Shown here: positions 31,333 to 39,314 of the stretch, in pieces
Layout of the letters: the number at the start of each line of letters is the position of its first letter
Numbering within the stretch: the first letter of the stretch is position 1
NCBI GenBank assembly: GCA_001898645.1
Contig: MKUQ01000056.1
Location: forward strand, 311 to 64,310
Source of the DNA: Burkholderiales bacterium 70-64
GTDB taxonomy: Bacteria > Pseudomonadota > Gammaproteobacteria > Burkholderiales > Burkholderiaceae_E
Direction: 5' to 3'
Length of the DNA: 64,000 nt
Position numbers and translations under genes: made by a program
Notes under the pieces: generated by a model
Told to the model about the DNA's origin: nothing
Database searches by the model: none
What the model saw: the letters and a program-made list of their open reading frames with translations, nothing else

Positions 31333-33561
31333 ATGAAACGGACACTCATCGCGACGGCGATCGCCATGGCATTCGGCTCCGGTGGAGCGCTGGCGAACCC
31401 CACCAACTACGGCAACGACGCCAACCCGAACGGCGACATTGCCCAGAATGCCACTGCCACCTCGACCCAGAGCGGCAGCGGCAGCCCGCAGGCCAACGAG
31501 AACTCCACGGCCTACACCGATGCGAGCACCAGCACCAACCGCAGCAACAACAGCGACAGCCGCGACCAGAGCAACCAGAACAACGATTCGAGCAAGAACG
31601 CCTTTGCCGGCAGGAACGCCGCCATCGACGGTGCGACCGCCCAGTCGTGGTCGAACTCCAACAACACGACCACGACGCAGACCTGGGATACCCGCATCGT
31701 CGCGCTGTCCAACCTGAGCGCCACGGTGACGGGCAACCGCATCAACAACATCGGCAACAACGCCTGGAACACCGGTAACGCCAACGCCGGCTCGGCCGGC
31801 AACGGCTACGGCGGCGTGGGCAACGGCGGCACCGGCAACGGCGGCAGCGGCGGCAATGGCGGCAATGGCGGCAGCGGCGGCAGCGCCAGCAACGGCAGCG
31901 CCACCAACGGCAGCGCCTCGGCCGGCGCGGCGAGCAACGGCAGCGCCACCAACTATGGCGCGCGCGGGGCCAACGGCGGCAGCGGCGGCGATACCGGCAA
32001 TGCCAACGGCGCCAACGGCGGCGACGGCGGCAACGCATGGGCGGCCGGCGGCCGCGGCGGCAACGCGGGCGATTCGAGCTCGAGCGGCAGCGCCACCACC
32101 AACGGCGGCAACGGTGCCGCGGGTGCGGTCGGTGCAACGGGCGGCAGCGCGAGCCAGGGCAGCACCACCAACGGCAGCGCCAGCAACGGTTCGGCGGCCG
32201 CCGGCGACGGCGGCAATTCCGGCCGTGCGGGCAACGCAAGCGCCTCCGGCGCGCAGGGCGGCTTCGCCCTCGGCGGGCTCGGTTCGGGCGGCTCTGCCGG
32301 CGATTCCGGCAGGGGCGGTACCGGCAACGGCGGCAGCGGCGGCAACGGTGGTACCGGCGGCAACGGTACCGGCGGCGCAGGCGGCGGCGGCGCAGGCGGC
32401 GCAGCAGGGCCGGCCGCAGGCGGCAGCGGCGGCAGCGGCGGCAGCGCGGGCAACAGCAGCACGCAGGCGTCGGTCGGCAATGCCGGCTCCGGCGGCAGCG
32501 GCGGCAACGGAGCCACCGGTACCGGCGGCGATGCCTACGGCGCCAATGCCCACGGCGCGAACGCCGGCGGCGGCACGGCGAGCAACCCGGGACGCAACGA
32601 CGGCAACGCCAGCAATAGCGGCACTGGCGGCGGCAATACCGGCGGGACCAACACCGCCACCGGCGGCACCGGCGGTTCGGGCGCGACCGGTGCCGCGGGC
32701 GGCTCGAGCGCCCCGGCCTCGGCGGCGGCTGCCACCAGCACCGGCGCGGTCGGCGCGGCGGGCGCCACCGGCACGAGCTCCGGCGGCACGGCGGCGGCGG
32801 CGGCCGGCGCAACGGGCAGCGGCGGCGCGGGCGGTGCGGGTGGCGTCGGCAACGGCGGCACCGGCGGCATGAGCGGCATGGGCGGTACCGGCGGCACCGG
32901 CACGGGCGCCTCGGGCACCGGCGGCGCGGGCGGCACGAACACCGCCATGAACACCAGCGGCACCGGCGGCGCAGGCGGCACGGCCACCAACGGCAGCGCC
33001 ACCAACGGCGGCGCGAGCGCATCGCAGGGTTCGGGCGGCAACGGCGGCAGCGGCGGCGCAGGCGGCGCGGGCGGAGCCGGCGGCACGGCCAGCGGCGGCA
33101 CGTTCACGCCGAATGGCGGCACCGGCGGCACCGGCCAGGGCGGTACGGCGGCCGGCGGCGCAGGCGGAGCCGGCGGCATGGCCTCCAACACCGGCGGTGC
33201 CGGTGGCGCGGGCGGCTCGGCCACCAATGGCGACGCGACCAACGGCGGAGCGTCCACCAGCGCCTCCAACGGCTCGGCGACCAACGGTAGCGCGAGCGGC
33301 GGCGGCGGCGCGGTCGGTGCGGCCGGCGGCGCAGGCCAGGGCGGCACGGGCGGCGCCGGAACCGGTGGCGTCGGCAACGGCGGCGGCGCCGGCACGGGTG
33401 GCTCGAACACCGTGACGGCCGGCACGTTCGACATGTCGAACACGGTCAGCGGCGGTTCGTTCGCCAACAGCGCCGGGGTCACGCTGGCGAGCCAGAACAC
33501 CGGCTTCGCATCGCTGATCCAGCAAAGCGTCAACGTCCAGGCGAACCTCGCGGTCCGCTGA
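31333..33561 (+). CDS. Exported giant Gly/Asn/Ser/Ala-rich repeat protein, candidate amyloid or fibre subunit
   Basis: 742 residues from the ATG at 31333 with AGGAG 8-12 bases upstream. Residues 1-21 form a signal peptide with an ALA cleavage site. Residues 22-155 are polar and Asn/Ser/Thr-rich; from about 155 to 700 the chain is built of Gly-rich triplets (GGxGGxGG) interrupted by blocks such as ASNGSATNGSA that recur at least six times. The last 25 residues change to SQNTGFASLIQQSVNVQANL, a strand-like Gln/Asn pattern resembling amyloid repeat units. No Cys is visible and Lys is very rare. It is first in a sigma-54-preceded cluster with a C39 peptidase. The composition recalls mycobacterial PE_PGRS proteins but there is no PE domain. 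Fap-like amyloid assignment is inference. Confidence 0.75.
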   Translation: MKRTLIATAIAMAFGSGGALANPTNYGNDANPNGDIAQNATATSTQSGSGSPQANENSTAYTDASTSTNRSNNSDSRDQSNQNNDSSKNAFAGRNAAIDGATAQSWSNSNNTTTTQTWDTRIVALSNLSATVTGNRINNIGNNAWNTGNANAGSAGNGYGGVGNGGTGNGGSGGNGGNGGSGGSASNGSATNGSASAGAASNGSATNYGARGANGGSGGDTGNANGANGGDGGNAWAAGGRGGNAGDSSSSGSATTNGGNGAAGAVGATGGSASQGSTTNGSASNGSAAAGDGGNSGRAGNASASGAQGGFALGGLGSGGSAGDSGRGGTGNGGSGGNGGTGGNGTGGAGGGGAGGAAGPAAGGSGGSGGSAGNSSTQASVGNAGSGGSGGNGATGTGGDAYGANAHGANAGGGTASNPGRNDGNASNSGTGGGNTGGTNTATGGTGGSGATGAAGGSSAPASAAAATSTGAVGAAGATGTSSGGTAAAAAGATGSGGAGGAGGVGNGGTGGMSGMGGTGGTGTGASGTGGAGGTNTAMNTSGTGGAGGTATNGSATNGGASASQGSGGNGGSGGAGGAGGAGGTASGGTFTPNGGTGGTGQGGTAAGGAGGAGGMASNTGGAGGAGGSATNGDATNGGASTSASNGSATNGSASGGGGAVGAAGGAGQGGTGGAGTGGVGNGGGAGTGGSNTVTAGTFDMSNTVSGGSFANSAGVTLASQNTGFASLIQQSVNVQANLAVR

Positions 33562-33646
33562 GACGGCCGATCGATGGGCCGGGCGCGAAGGAGGGGGCCG
33601 ACCCCTCCTTCGCGCCCCGGTGGTTTGCCTTCGACGGAGATCCAGC

Positions 33647-34063
33647 ATGCGCACCAGCATTCGAGCCGCGGGAGTGATCGTCGCGGCAGCGGCATGGACC
33701 ATGGCACCGGGCGCCGGCGCAAGCGACCGGGACGCGACACAGGAAGCAGCCGGTATCGAAGCCGCCGGTGCGGCGACGGCGGCGGCGCCCGCGCAGCCGG
33801 CCGACGACGGCGACTGGCTGGCGCGGCGGGTGGTCGGCGAGCGCGAGCTGGCCGCACAGCGCGGCGGCGCGGACCTGCACGTGAACGAGAACAATGCCAC
33901 CGCCACGGTGCAGGACAACGTGGCGCGCAACCTCACCACCGGCAACAACACCATCGCCGGCAGCGCCTTCGCCAATACCAACGGCGTGCCGATGGTGGTA
34001 CAGAACTCGGGCAACAACGTCGTCATCCAGAACTCGACCATCCTCAACCTGCAGATGCAGTAG
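33647..34063 (+). CDS. Small exported Asn-rich protein with an RGG leader-like motif
   Basis: 138 residues from the ATG at 33647. A signal peptide covers about residues 1-25 (AAAAWTMAPGAGA). Then comes an Ala/acidic segment and, at residues 66-74, ERELAAQRGG, which resembles the double-glycine leader motif cut by C39 peptidases. Everything after it is Asn/Gln/Val-rich (NENNATATVQDNVARNL, QNSGNNVVIQNSTILNLQ), the pattern of a short amyloid or beta-solenoid strand. It lies 85 bp after the giant repeat protein and 7 bp before the C39 peptidase gene. It could be a minor or nucleating subunit like FapB; not proven. Confidence 0.7.
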   Translation: MRTSIRAAGVIVAAAAWTMAPGAGASDRDATQEAAGIEAAGAATAAAPAQPADDGDWLARRVVGERELAAQRGGADLHVNENNATATVQDNVARNLTTGNNTIAGSAFANTNGVPMVVQNSGNNVVIQNSTILNLQMQ

Positions 34064-34070
34064 GCCCGTC

Positions 34071-34790
34071 GTGAATCGCGCAGCGCGCTTCGCGGCACTC
34101 GCCTGGGCGGCCACGGCGCTGGCGTCGGGGCTGCCGCAACGCGCCGAGGCGCTCGGCCACGCGCCGATCACGGCCGAGGCCTCGAGCAGCTACGTGCTGC
34201 CGATACGCACGATCAAGGAGATCAGGCACGAGCTGGCCTTCCGTACCACGCTGCACCAGAAGTTCGACTTCAGCTGCGGCTCGGCCGCACTCGCCACGCT
34301 GCTGACCTACCAGTACGGCCGCCCGGTGGACGAAGCCACGGTGTTCCAGGCCATGTACGCGGCCGGCGACCAGGCGAAGATCCGCGTCGAGGGCTTTTCG
34401 CTGCTCGACATGAAGCGATACCTCGACGCCCACGGCTACCGGTCCGACGGCGTGCAGGTGTCGCTGGACGAGCTCACCGCCGCGCGCGTGCCGGCCATCG
34501 CGCTGATCAGCGACAACGGCTACAAGCACTTCGTGGTCGTGAAGGGCCGCCAGGGCGATCGCGTCGTGCTCGGCGACCCCGCCCTGGGCACGCGCATCGT
34601 GACGCGCGAGCAGTTCGAATCGCTGTGGCAGGGCGGCATCTTCTTCGTGATCCGCGATCATCGCGAGCTCGCGCGCTTCAACGATCCGGCCGACTGGCAT
34701 GCGCGCCTGCTCGCGCCGCTCGCCACGGGCATCCAGCGCGAGGGGCCGGGTGCCTTCTCGCTCGGCATCCCCGGACCCGACCGCTTCTGA
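34071..34790 (+). CDS. Exported C39-family cysteine peptidase, FapD-like
   Basis: 239 residues with a GTG start 7 bp after the preceding stop. The N-terminal hydrophobic stretch ending in QRAEA looks like a signal peptide, so the peptidase probably acts in the periplasm. The C39 fold is complete: oxyanion Gln and catalytic Cys in HQKFDFSCGSAALATLL, catalytic His in YKHFVVVKG, and Asp in VLGDPALG. No ABC transporter domains are attached, unlike bacteriocin exporters. FapD of the Pseudomonas functional-amyloid system is of this type. Candidate substrates are the two neighbours with RGG motifs. Confidence 0.85.
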   Translation: MNRAARFAALAWAATALASGLPQRAEALGHAPITAEASSSYVLPIRTIKEIRHELAFRTTLHQKFDFSCGSAALATLLTYQYGRPVDEATVFQAMYAAGDQAKIRVEGFSLLDMKRYLDAHGYRSDGVQVSLDELTAARVPAIALISDNGYKHFVVVKGRQGDRVVLGDPALGTRIVTREQFESLWQGGIFFVIRDHRELARFNDPADWHARLLAPLATGIQREGPGAFSLGIPGPDRF

Positions 34791-34805
34791 ATCGGGACAT
34801 CCGTC

Positions 34806-35780
34806 ATGAACAGCCTTCCGACCCTCCTGTCCGTCTCGACGGCCACGCTGGCGGCCGCGCTGCTGGGCGCCGGGGCATGCGCGCATGCCGCGGCCGCACC
34901 GGTTCCGTCCGCCTCGCCGGCAGCGATCGATGCATGGCCGACCATCGCCGAGGCCGACCTGGCGCAGATGCGCGGCGGCCTCGACCTCGGCACGCTGGTG
35001 GCGAACTTCGCCATCGAGCGGGTGGTGCGCATCAACGGTGAGCTGGTGGCCCGCACGCAGCTCGTGATGACGGACCTCGGCCGGCTTTCGGCCGGCATGC
35101 TGCCGAACGTCCAGCTGGTCGGAAACCTGGCCAACCTGGTCCAGGTCGGCCAGGGCAATGCGCTGGCCGCCGACGTGACCGCGGCAGCGAGCACCGCCGC
35201 GGCGCAGGCGCTGGAGGCGGCAGGCCTGCCGGGCGGCACGTCCGGCCCGGCGCCGGCCGCGCAGGGCAGCTCGGGGTCGGTATCGGCGACCAACATCGCG
35301 TCGGGCCTGCAGGCGTCATTCGCCGACGGCCTGGCCCACGGGGTTGCGGTCGCGACCGGAGAGGACGCCTCGTTGCGGCCACCCGCGCCCGTGCCGGTTC
35401 CGGCTTCGAGCGCCTCCACGGGCTCCCCGCCGAGCGCTGCCGCCGCGGCGTCGACCGCAACGAGTGTGCCGGCCGCGACCGCACCCACATCGGCACAGGC
35501 ATCGGCGTCGGTACCGACATCGGCGCCGGCCTCCGCCGCCCTCGTCGTGCCCGCCACGACGACCATCACGGTTCCGCTGGGCAACACCGGCCAGGTGATC
35601 GTGGTCAGCAACCTGCCGAATGCGGCCGCCCTGGCGACCTCGATCCAGAACTCGGTGCAGGCCACGCGCATCCAGGCCGAGACCAGCATCAGCGTGACGC
35701 TCAACAGCCTGAGCGCACTGCGCTCGGCCGCCTTCGCCGAAGGGCTGCGCCAGCAGGCGATCGCTTCGACGCGGCGCTGA
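34806..35780 (+). CDS. Exported protein with RGG leader-like motif, unrecognised
   Basis: 324 residues, starting 15 bp after the peptidase gene. A signal peptide occupies about residues 1-30 (GACAHAAAA). At residues 49-58 is EADLAQMRGG, very like ERELAAQRGG in the protein encoded at 33647, followed by LDLGTLVANFAIERVVRINGEL. The middle (about 200-255) is an Ala/Ser/Pro/Thr-rich linker; the end has TITVPLGNTGQVIVVSNLPN and a helical TSIQNSVQATRIQAETSISV segment. It may be a minor subunit or accessory protein analogous to FapE or FapA. Function inferred from position only. Confidence 0.7.
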   Translation: MNSLPTLLSVSTATLAAALLGAGACAHAAAAPVPSASPAAIDAWPTIAEADLAQMRGGLDLGTLVANFAIERVVRINGELVARTQLVMTDLGRLSAGMLPNVQLVGNLANLVQVGQGNALAADVTAAASTAAAQALEAAGLPGGTSGPAPAAQGSSGSVSATNIASGLQASFADGLAHGVAVATGEDASLRPPAPVPVPASSASTGSPPSAAAAASTATSVPAATAPTSAQASASVPTSAPASAALVVPATTTITVPLGNTGQVIVVSNLPNAAALATSIQNSVQATRIQAETSISVTLNSLSALRSAAFAEGLRQQAIASTRR

Positions 35781-35830
35781 ACGCGCGTCGCGGGGCGGGT
35801 GTCGGTCTGCACGCGCGTCGGTCTGCGCAT

Positions 35831-35862
35831 GCAAAGGCGCGGGCCGCCCAGCGCCCGCGTGT
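35831..35862. repeat. Fragment of the 51317-51557 palindrome arm, with small hairpin
   Basis: 19 bases at 35831-35849 (gcaaaggcgcgggccgccc) are identical to 51318-51336, the outer arm of the long palindromic element. Here the matching second arm is missing; instead cgcggg pairs with cccgcg a few bases on. It lies between convergent genes, so it may act as a terminator. The gap also holds a direct repeat of gtcggtctgc (around 35801 and 35817). Confidence 0.5.
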
Positions 35863-35863
35863 C

Positions 35864-37153
35864 TCAGAAGGAGAACGGCACCCGCAGCGTCAGCTCGACG
35901 TCGGGCGTGTCCTTGGTGACCCCGATGCCGAGCGACATGTTGAGGTTGGTCTTCGCGCTCAGACGATAGGCCACGCCGAAGCGCAAGGTCCCCAGTTGCA
36001 GCGTGCCCAGGGGCGCGAGCACCCGCGCCACCGACTCGGGATCGCGCTGGCTGGTCCTGCCGACGATGCTGTGCTGGTAGCCCAGACTGAACGACGAGCG
36101 TTCGTTCAGCGCCAGGCCCATGCCCAGGTTGATGTCGAGCACGCCGCCGGGACGCACGGTGCCGAAGCCGTTGCCGACGTCGCGCGAGAAGCTGTAGGTG
36201 TAGGCCGCGCCGCCGAAGAACACCGCCGGGTCGGAGGGGAAGAGCCAGGTGAGGCCGGCCTGCAAGGCCTGGAAGCCGGAGCCGGTCGGCAACTCGGTCT
36301 GCAGCCCGGTGGCGGCATCGATGGGCACGTCGAACACCCCTTCGCCGGTGCGCGACTTGTAGCGCAGATAGCCGATGTACACCGGGTTGTCGCCGCGGAA
36401 GGCGTTGAGCTGGTAGCGCGCGGCCAGCTCGACGTCGCCGATGCCCGAGCCGCTGGAGTCGAAGAACTGGTCGGTCACCGATGGCGTGGCGAGCGGGCGC
36501 GTCTGCGTCGTGCTGCGCGAGGACACCCAGGGCAGCTTGGCCTCGAGCTCGAGGCGATTGGTCAGCCCGTAGCGCGCGGTCAGCGCGAACGTGGAGATGT
36601 CGCGCGAGACGCGCCGGATGTCGATCAGGCCGATGGTGATCGCGGGGATCACGCTGTAGCCGATCAGCGCCACCTGGTTGTTGGTGGCATGCACGAACTG
36701 GTAGCTCGGCTCCACCACCAGCTTGCCGCGCGGCGTGAGGGCGGTGGGCTCCTCGAAGATGCGCGCTGCCGCGGCCGGACGCTCGGGCGGCGGCGGCGCC
36801 TCGCCCACCGGCGCCGAAGGCGCCTGCGCCAGCTCGCCGGGCACGCCGCGGGCCGCCATGCGGCCGAGCTCCGATTCGGGACGCCCCAGGTGGCGCGCCA
36901 GCGCCCGCCGGTCGGCCTCGAGCTGGCGCTGCTCCTCGGCAATCATCGACCGCAGCTCGCGCAACCGACGCTCGCTCGCTTCGAGGCGCCGCTCGATGTC
37001 GGCCAGCCGCGCATCGGCGCGCGTGTCCTCGCCGGCCCCGCGCTCGACCTCCTGCGCGCGCGCGGTGGGCGCCACGGCCGCTGCCGCGGCCACCCCGACG
37101 CCCAGCGCCAGCCCGAGCGCCCGCTTCGCTGCCTGCTTCCGATCCGCTCTCAT
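35864..37153 (-). CDS. Coiled-coil plus beta-barrel outer-membrane protein, FapF-like
   Basis: 429 residues from the ATG at 37153. A signal peptide (about 1-34, ending PTARA) is followed by a charged heptad-rich coiled coil at about 45-95 (DIERRLEASERRLRELRSMI), a Pro-rich linker, and from about 135 a beta-barrel with repeated strands ending in the aromatic terminus LTLRVPFSF expected for Bam insertion. The order coiled coil then barrel is that of FapF, the pore that exports Fap amyloid subunits. The start codon overlaps the stop of the sigma-54 activator gene (ATGA), so the two are coupled. FapF identity is inference from architecture and neighbours. Confidence 0.78.
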   Translation of the reverse strand: MRADRKQAAKRALGLALGVGVAAAAAVAPTARAQEVERGAGEDTRADARLADIERRLEASERRLRELRSMIAEEQRQLEADRRALARHLGRPESELGRMAARGVPGELAQAPSAPVGEAPPPPERPAAAARIFEEPTALTPRGKLVVEPSYQFVHATNNQVALIGYSVIPAITIGLIDIRRVSRDISTFALTARYGLTNRLELEAKLPWVSSRSTTQTRPLATPSVTDQFFDSSGSGIGDVELAARYQLNAFRGDNPVYIGYLRYKSRTGEGVFDVPIDAATGLQTELPTGSGFQALQAGLTWLFPSDPAVFFGGAAYTYSFSRDVGNGFGTVRPGGVLDINLGMGLALNERSSFSLGYQHSIVGRTSQRDPESVARVLAPLGTLQLGTLRFGVAYRLSAKTNLNMSLGIGVTKDTPDVELTLRVPFSF

Positions 37154-38520
37154 GATGCTCCCCCCGAGTTCGCGCCGAGTTCCTGGCCCCGCCGATGGAT
37201 GGCGAGGCGCCGGGCCAGTCGGTACAGCGTCACCCGCGACACGCCGAGCTCGCGCGCGGTGGCAGCCATGTTGTAGGTGTTTCGATCGAGCGCCGCGATC
37301 ACCAGGTCGCGCTCGACGTTCTGGCGCTCCCGCGCCAGCGACTTGGCGCCCGCGCCGGCGCGCGAGGAAGCGAGCCCGAGATCGGCGGCACCGATCATCG
37401 GGTTGTCGCACATGATCATCGCCTTGTGCAGGCGGTTGACCAGCTCGCGCACGTTGCCGGGCCACGCGTAGGCACGCATCGCCTCGAGCGCCTCCTGCGA
37501 CACGCCGCGCACGGCGGGCGACTTGTGCGCACGGTACTGCTCGAACACGTGCTCCACGAGCAGCGGGATGTCGCCGCTGCGCGCGCGCAGCGCCGGCATC
37601 GACACGTGCAGGACGTTGAGCCGGTAGAAGAGATCCTCGCGGAAGCGCCCCGCGCGTACCGCCGCGCCGAGGTCGACGTGGGTGGCCGCGACCACGCGCG
37701 CGTCGATGCGCAGCGGGCGGTTGCCGCCGATACGCACGATCGTCGATTCCTGCATGAAGCGCAGCAGGCTGGCCTGGGATTCGAGCGGCAGGTCGGCGAT
37801 CTCGTCGAGAAACACGGTGCCGCCGTCGGCAGCCTCGAAGCAGCCGATGGTTCGCTGGTGCGCGCCGGTGAAGGCCCCCTTCTCGTAGCCGAACAGCTGC
37901 GCCTGCATCAGGGTGGACGGGATGGCGCCGCAGTTCACCGCCACGAAGCGCCCTTCGCGGCGCGCCGATTCGCGATGCACCGCGAGCGCGGCGAGCTCCT
38001 TGCCGGTGCCGCTTTCGCCGCTGATCAGCACCGGCGCGTCGGCGCGGCTCACCTTCTCGAGCACCCGGTAGACCTCGAGCATCGGCGCGCTGGCGCCGAC
38101 CATGCCGAAGCGCCCGCGCACCGGACCCGCCCCGGACGTGAGCTGGCGGCGCAGCATCACCTTGCCGAAGGCATGCCCGAGCGAGAACGACAGCCGCTGC
38201 GCATCGAGCGGCAGGGTGTGGAAGTCGAAGAAGACGTGCGAGAGCAGTTCGGCGAAGCGGAGGTCTTGCGTCACTTCGGGCGAGGTGACGGCCAGCCACT
38301 CGAGCTTCGAGCCGGCCAGCGCCTCGACAAGCTCCTCGAAGTGGAATGCGCCGGGCTCGTCGATGACCGCGACCGCCACCGCGCACTCCGCGCAGCGGGC
38401 ATCGGTGGCAATGGCACGCGGATCCGCGACGTGATGAACCAGCCAACCTTCGTGCGAAAGAGCCGGTCTCAGATCGGTGCCGGCTTGCTGTGCTTGCAGG
38501 AGAAGAACGCGCCGGCCCAT
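37150..38520 (-). CDS. VpsR-like sigma-54-dependent transcriptional activator
   Basis: 456 residues. The N-terminal 120 residues resemble the degenerate receiver domain of VpsR-type activators, not a standard phospho-receiver. The AAA+ domain has Walker A GESGTGKE (168-175), an intact GAFTGA loop (215-220) for sigma-54 contact and Walker B GGTVFLDE (233-240). A Fis-type helix-turn-helix is at the C-terminus (NMAATARELGVSRVTLYRLA). VpsR of Vibrio binds cyclic di-GMP and turns on biofilm genes. It is cotranscribed with the FapF-like gene and is the likely activator of the sigma-54 promoter at 31238-31253. Confidence 0.88.
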   Translation of the reverse strand: MGRRVLLLQAQQAGTDLRPALSHEGWLVHHVADPRAIATDARCAECAVAVAVIDEPGAFHFEELVEALAGSKLEWLAVTSPEVTQDLRFAELLSHVFFDFHTLPLDAQRLSFSLGHAFGKVMLRRQLTSGAGPVRGRFGMVGASAPMLEVYRVLEKVSRADAPVLISGESGTGKELAALAVHRESARREGRFVAVNCGAIPSTLMQAQLFGYEKGAFTGAHQRTIGCFEAADGGTVFLDEIADLPLESQASLLRFMQESTIVRIGGNRPLRIDARVVAATHVDLGAAVRAGRFREDLFYRLNVLHVSMPALRARSGDIPLLVEHVFEQYRAHKSPAVRGVSQEALEAMRAYAWPGNVRELVNRLHKAMIMCDNPMIGAADLGLASSRAGAGAKSLARERQNVERDLVIAALDRNTYNMAATARELGVSRVTLYRLARRLAIHRRGQELGANSGGAS

Positions 38521-38687
38521 CGCTGCTCGCCTATTCGCACTCTTGTTTCCGGGAGCGTACCCGCGCGACGATTATTCCATTCCGTCTTGCCGTCGTACAG
38601 CCCCATCTGCATCGCGGACGAATGCGCGAGCGGCGAAGAGCGCCATCGCAGCGGACGGATAGTCGCTCGCCGCGGCGAACGGCGCGG

Positions 38688-38701
38688 TTGACCTGCATCA
38701 A
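38688..38701 (+). promoter_or_regulatory. FNR/Anr-type binding site
   Basis: TTGACCTGCATCAA differs from the consensus TTGAT-N4-ATCAA by one base. It lies 76-89 bases upstream of the ferritin-like gene start at 38777, suitable for activation by an FNR/Anr regulator under low oxygen. No FNR gene is in the window. Confidence 0.6.
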
Positions 38702-38776
38702 GTCGCAATGCGCGCGTCGAGGCGAAGCTCCGGCATCCGGTATCCGGCATACCGCCCCTCCTCGCAGAGAAGCGCC

Positions 38777-39283
38777 ATGAGCTACACGTTGCCCGAATTC
38801 CTCGCCCACGCGATCGCACTCGAACACGAGGCCGCCGAACGCTATCTCGAGCTGGCCGACATGATGGAGTCGTACCGCAACGACGAAGTCTCGGCACTGT
38901 TCCGCGACATGGTTCGTTTCTCGCAAATGCACCGCGACGAGATCAAGGCGCGCGCCGGCTCGATCGAGCTGCCCAAGCTGAGGTCGTGGCAGTACCGCTG
39001 GAGCGCGCCGCCCGAGGTGGGCGGCGAGGAAGCCTTCGACGCCACGCTCGACGCCTACCAGGCGCTGAAGTACGCGCGCGAGAACGAAGTGCGCGCGATG
39101 GAGTACTACAGCTCGGTCGGCCAGTCCTCGAACGACCCCGAGGTGAAGCGCTTGGCGGCGGAGTTCGCCGCCGAGGAGACCGAGCACGTCGAGGCCATCG
39201 ACAAATGGCTCGAGCGCACGCCGCGGCCCTCGGCGCCCTGGGCGAGCGATCCCGGTCCGCTGCCCGGGGAGAAGAAATCGTAG
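38777..39283 (+). CDS. Ferritin-like (rubrerythrin-type) diiron protein
   Basis: 168 residues from the ATG at 38777. The four-helix ferritin-like fold is indicated by Glu/His pairs: EHEAAERYLELADMM, FSQMHRDEIKARAG, ARENEVRAMEYYSSV and AAEETEHVEAIDKWL, supplying the ExxH-type ligands of a diiron site. There is no C-terminal rubredoxin domain. An FNR-type site upstream suggests induction at low oxygen; a role in peroxide or iron handling is likely. It is divergent from the sigma-54 activator and convergent with the dioxygenase gene. Confidence 0.85.
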   Translation: MSYTLPEFLAHAIALEHEAAERYLELADMMESYRNDEVSALFRDMVRFSQMHRDEIKARAGSIELPKLRSWQYRWSAPPEVGGEEAFDATLDAYQALKYARENEVRAMEYYSSVGQSSNDPEVKRLAAEFAAEETEHVEAIDKWLERTPRPSAPWASDPGPLPGEKKS

Positions 39284-39314
39284 CGGGCGGCCCGAGCTTG
39301 CCCGGCCGCTTCCC

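Noticed and set aside
31800-33400. Repetitive DNA that might be a CRISPR or tandem-repeat array
   Set aside because: The repeats are short, irregular and follow codon boundaries of a Gly-rich protein with signal peptide; no fixed repeat-spacer units.
31333-33561. True PE_PGRS protein
   Set aside because: No PE domain; it has a Gram-negative signal peptide and lies with a C39 peptidase and outer-membrane barrel genes.
34071-34790. Bacteriocin ABC exporter
   Set aside because: Only the C39 peptidase domain with a signal peptide is present; no membrane or ATPase domains and no class II bacteriocin-like gene.
38521-38776. A sigma-54 promoter for the activator/barrel operon
   Set aside because: No GG-N10-GC pattern with flanking consensus was found on the minus strand in this gap.
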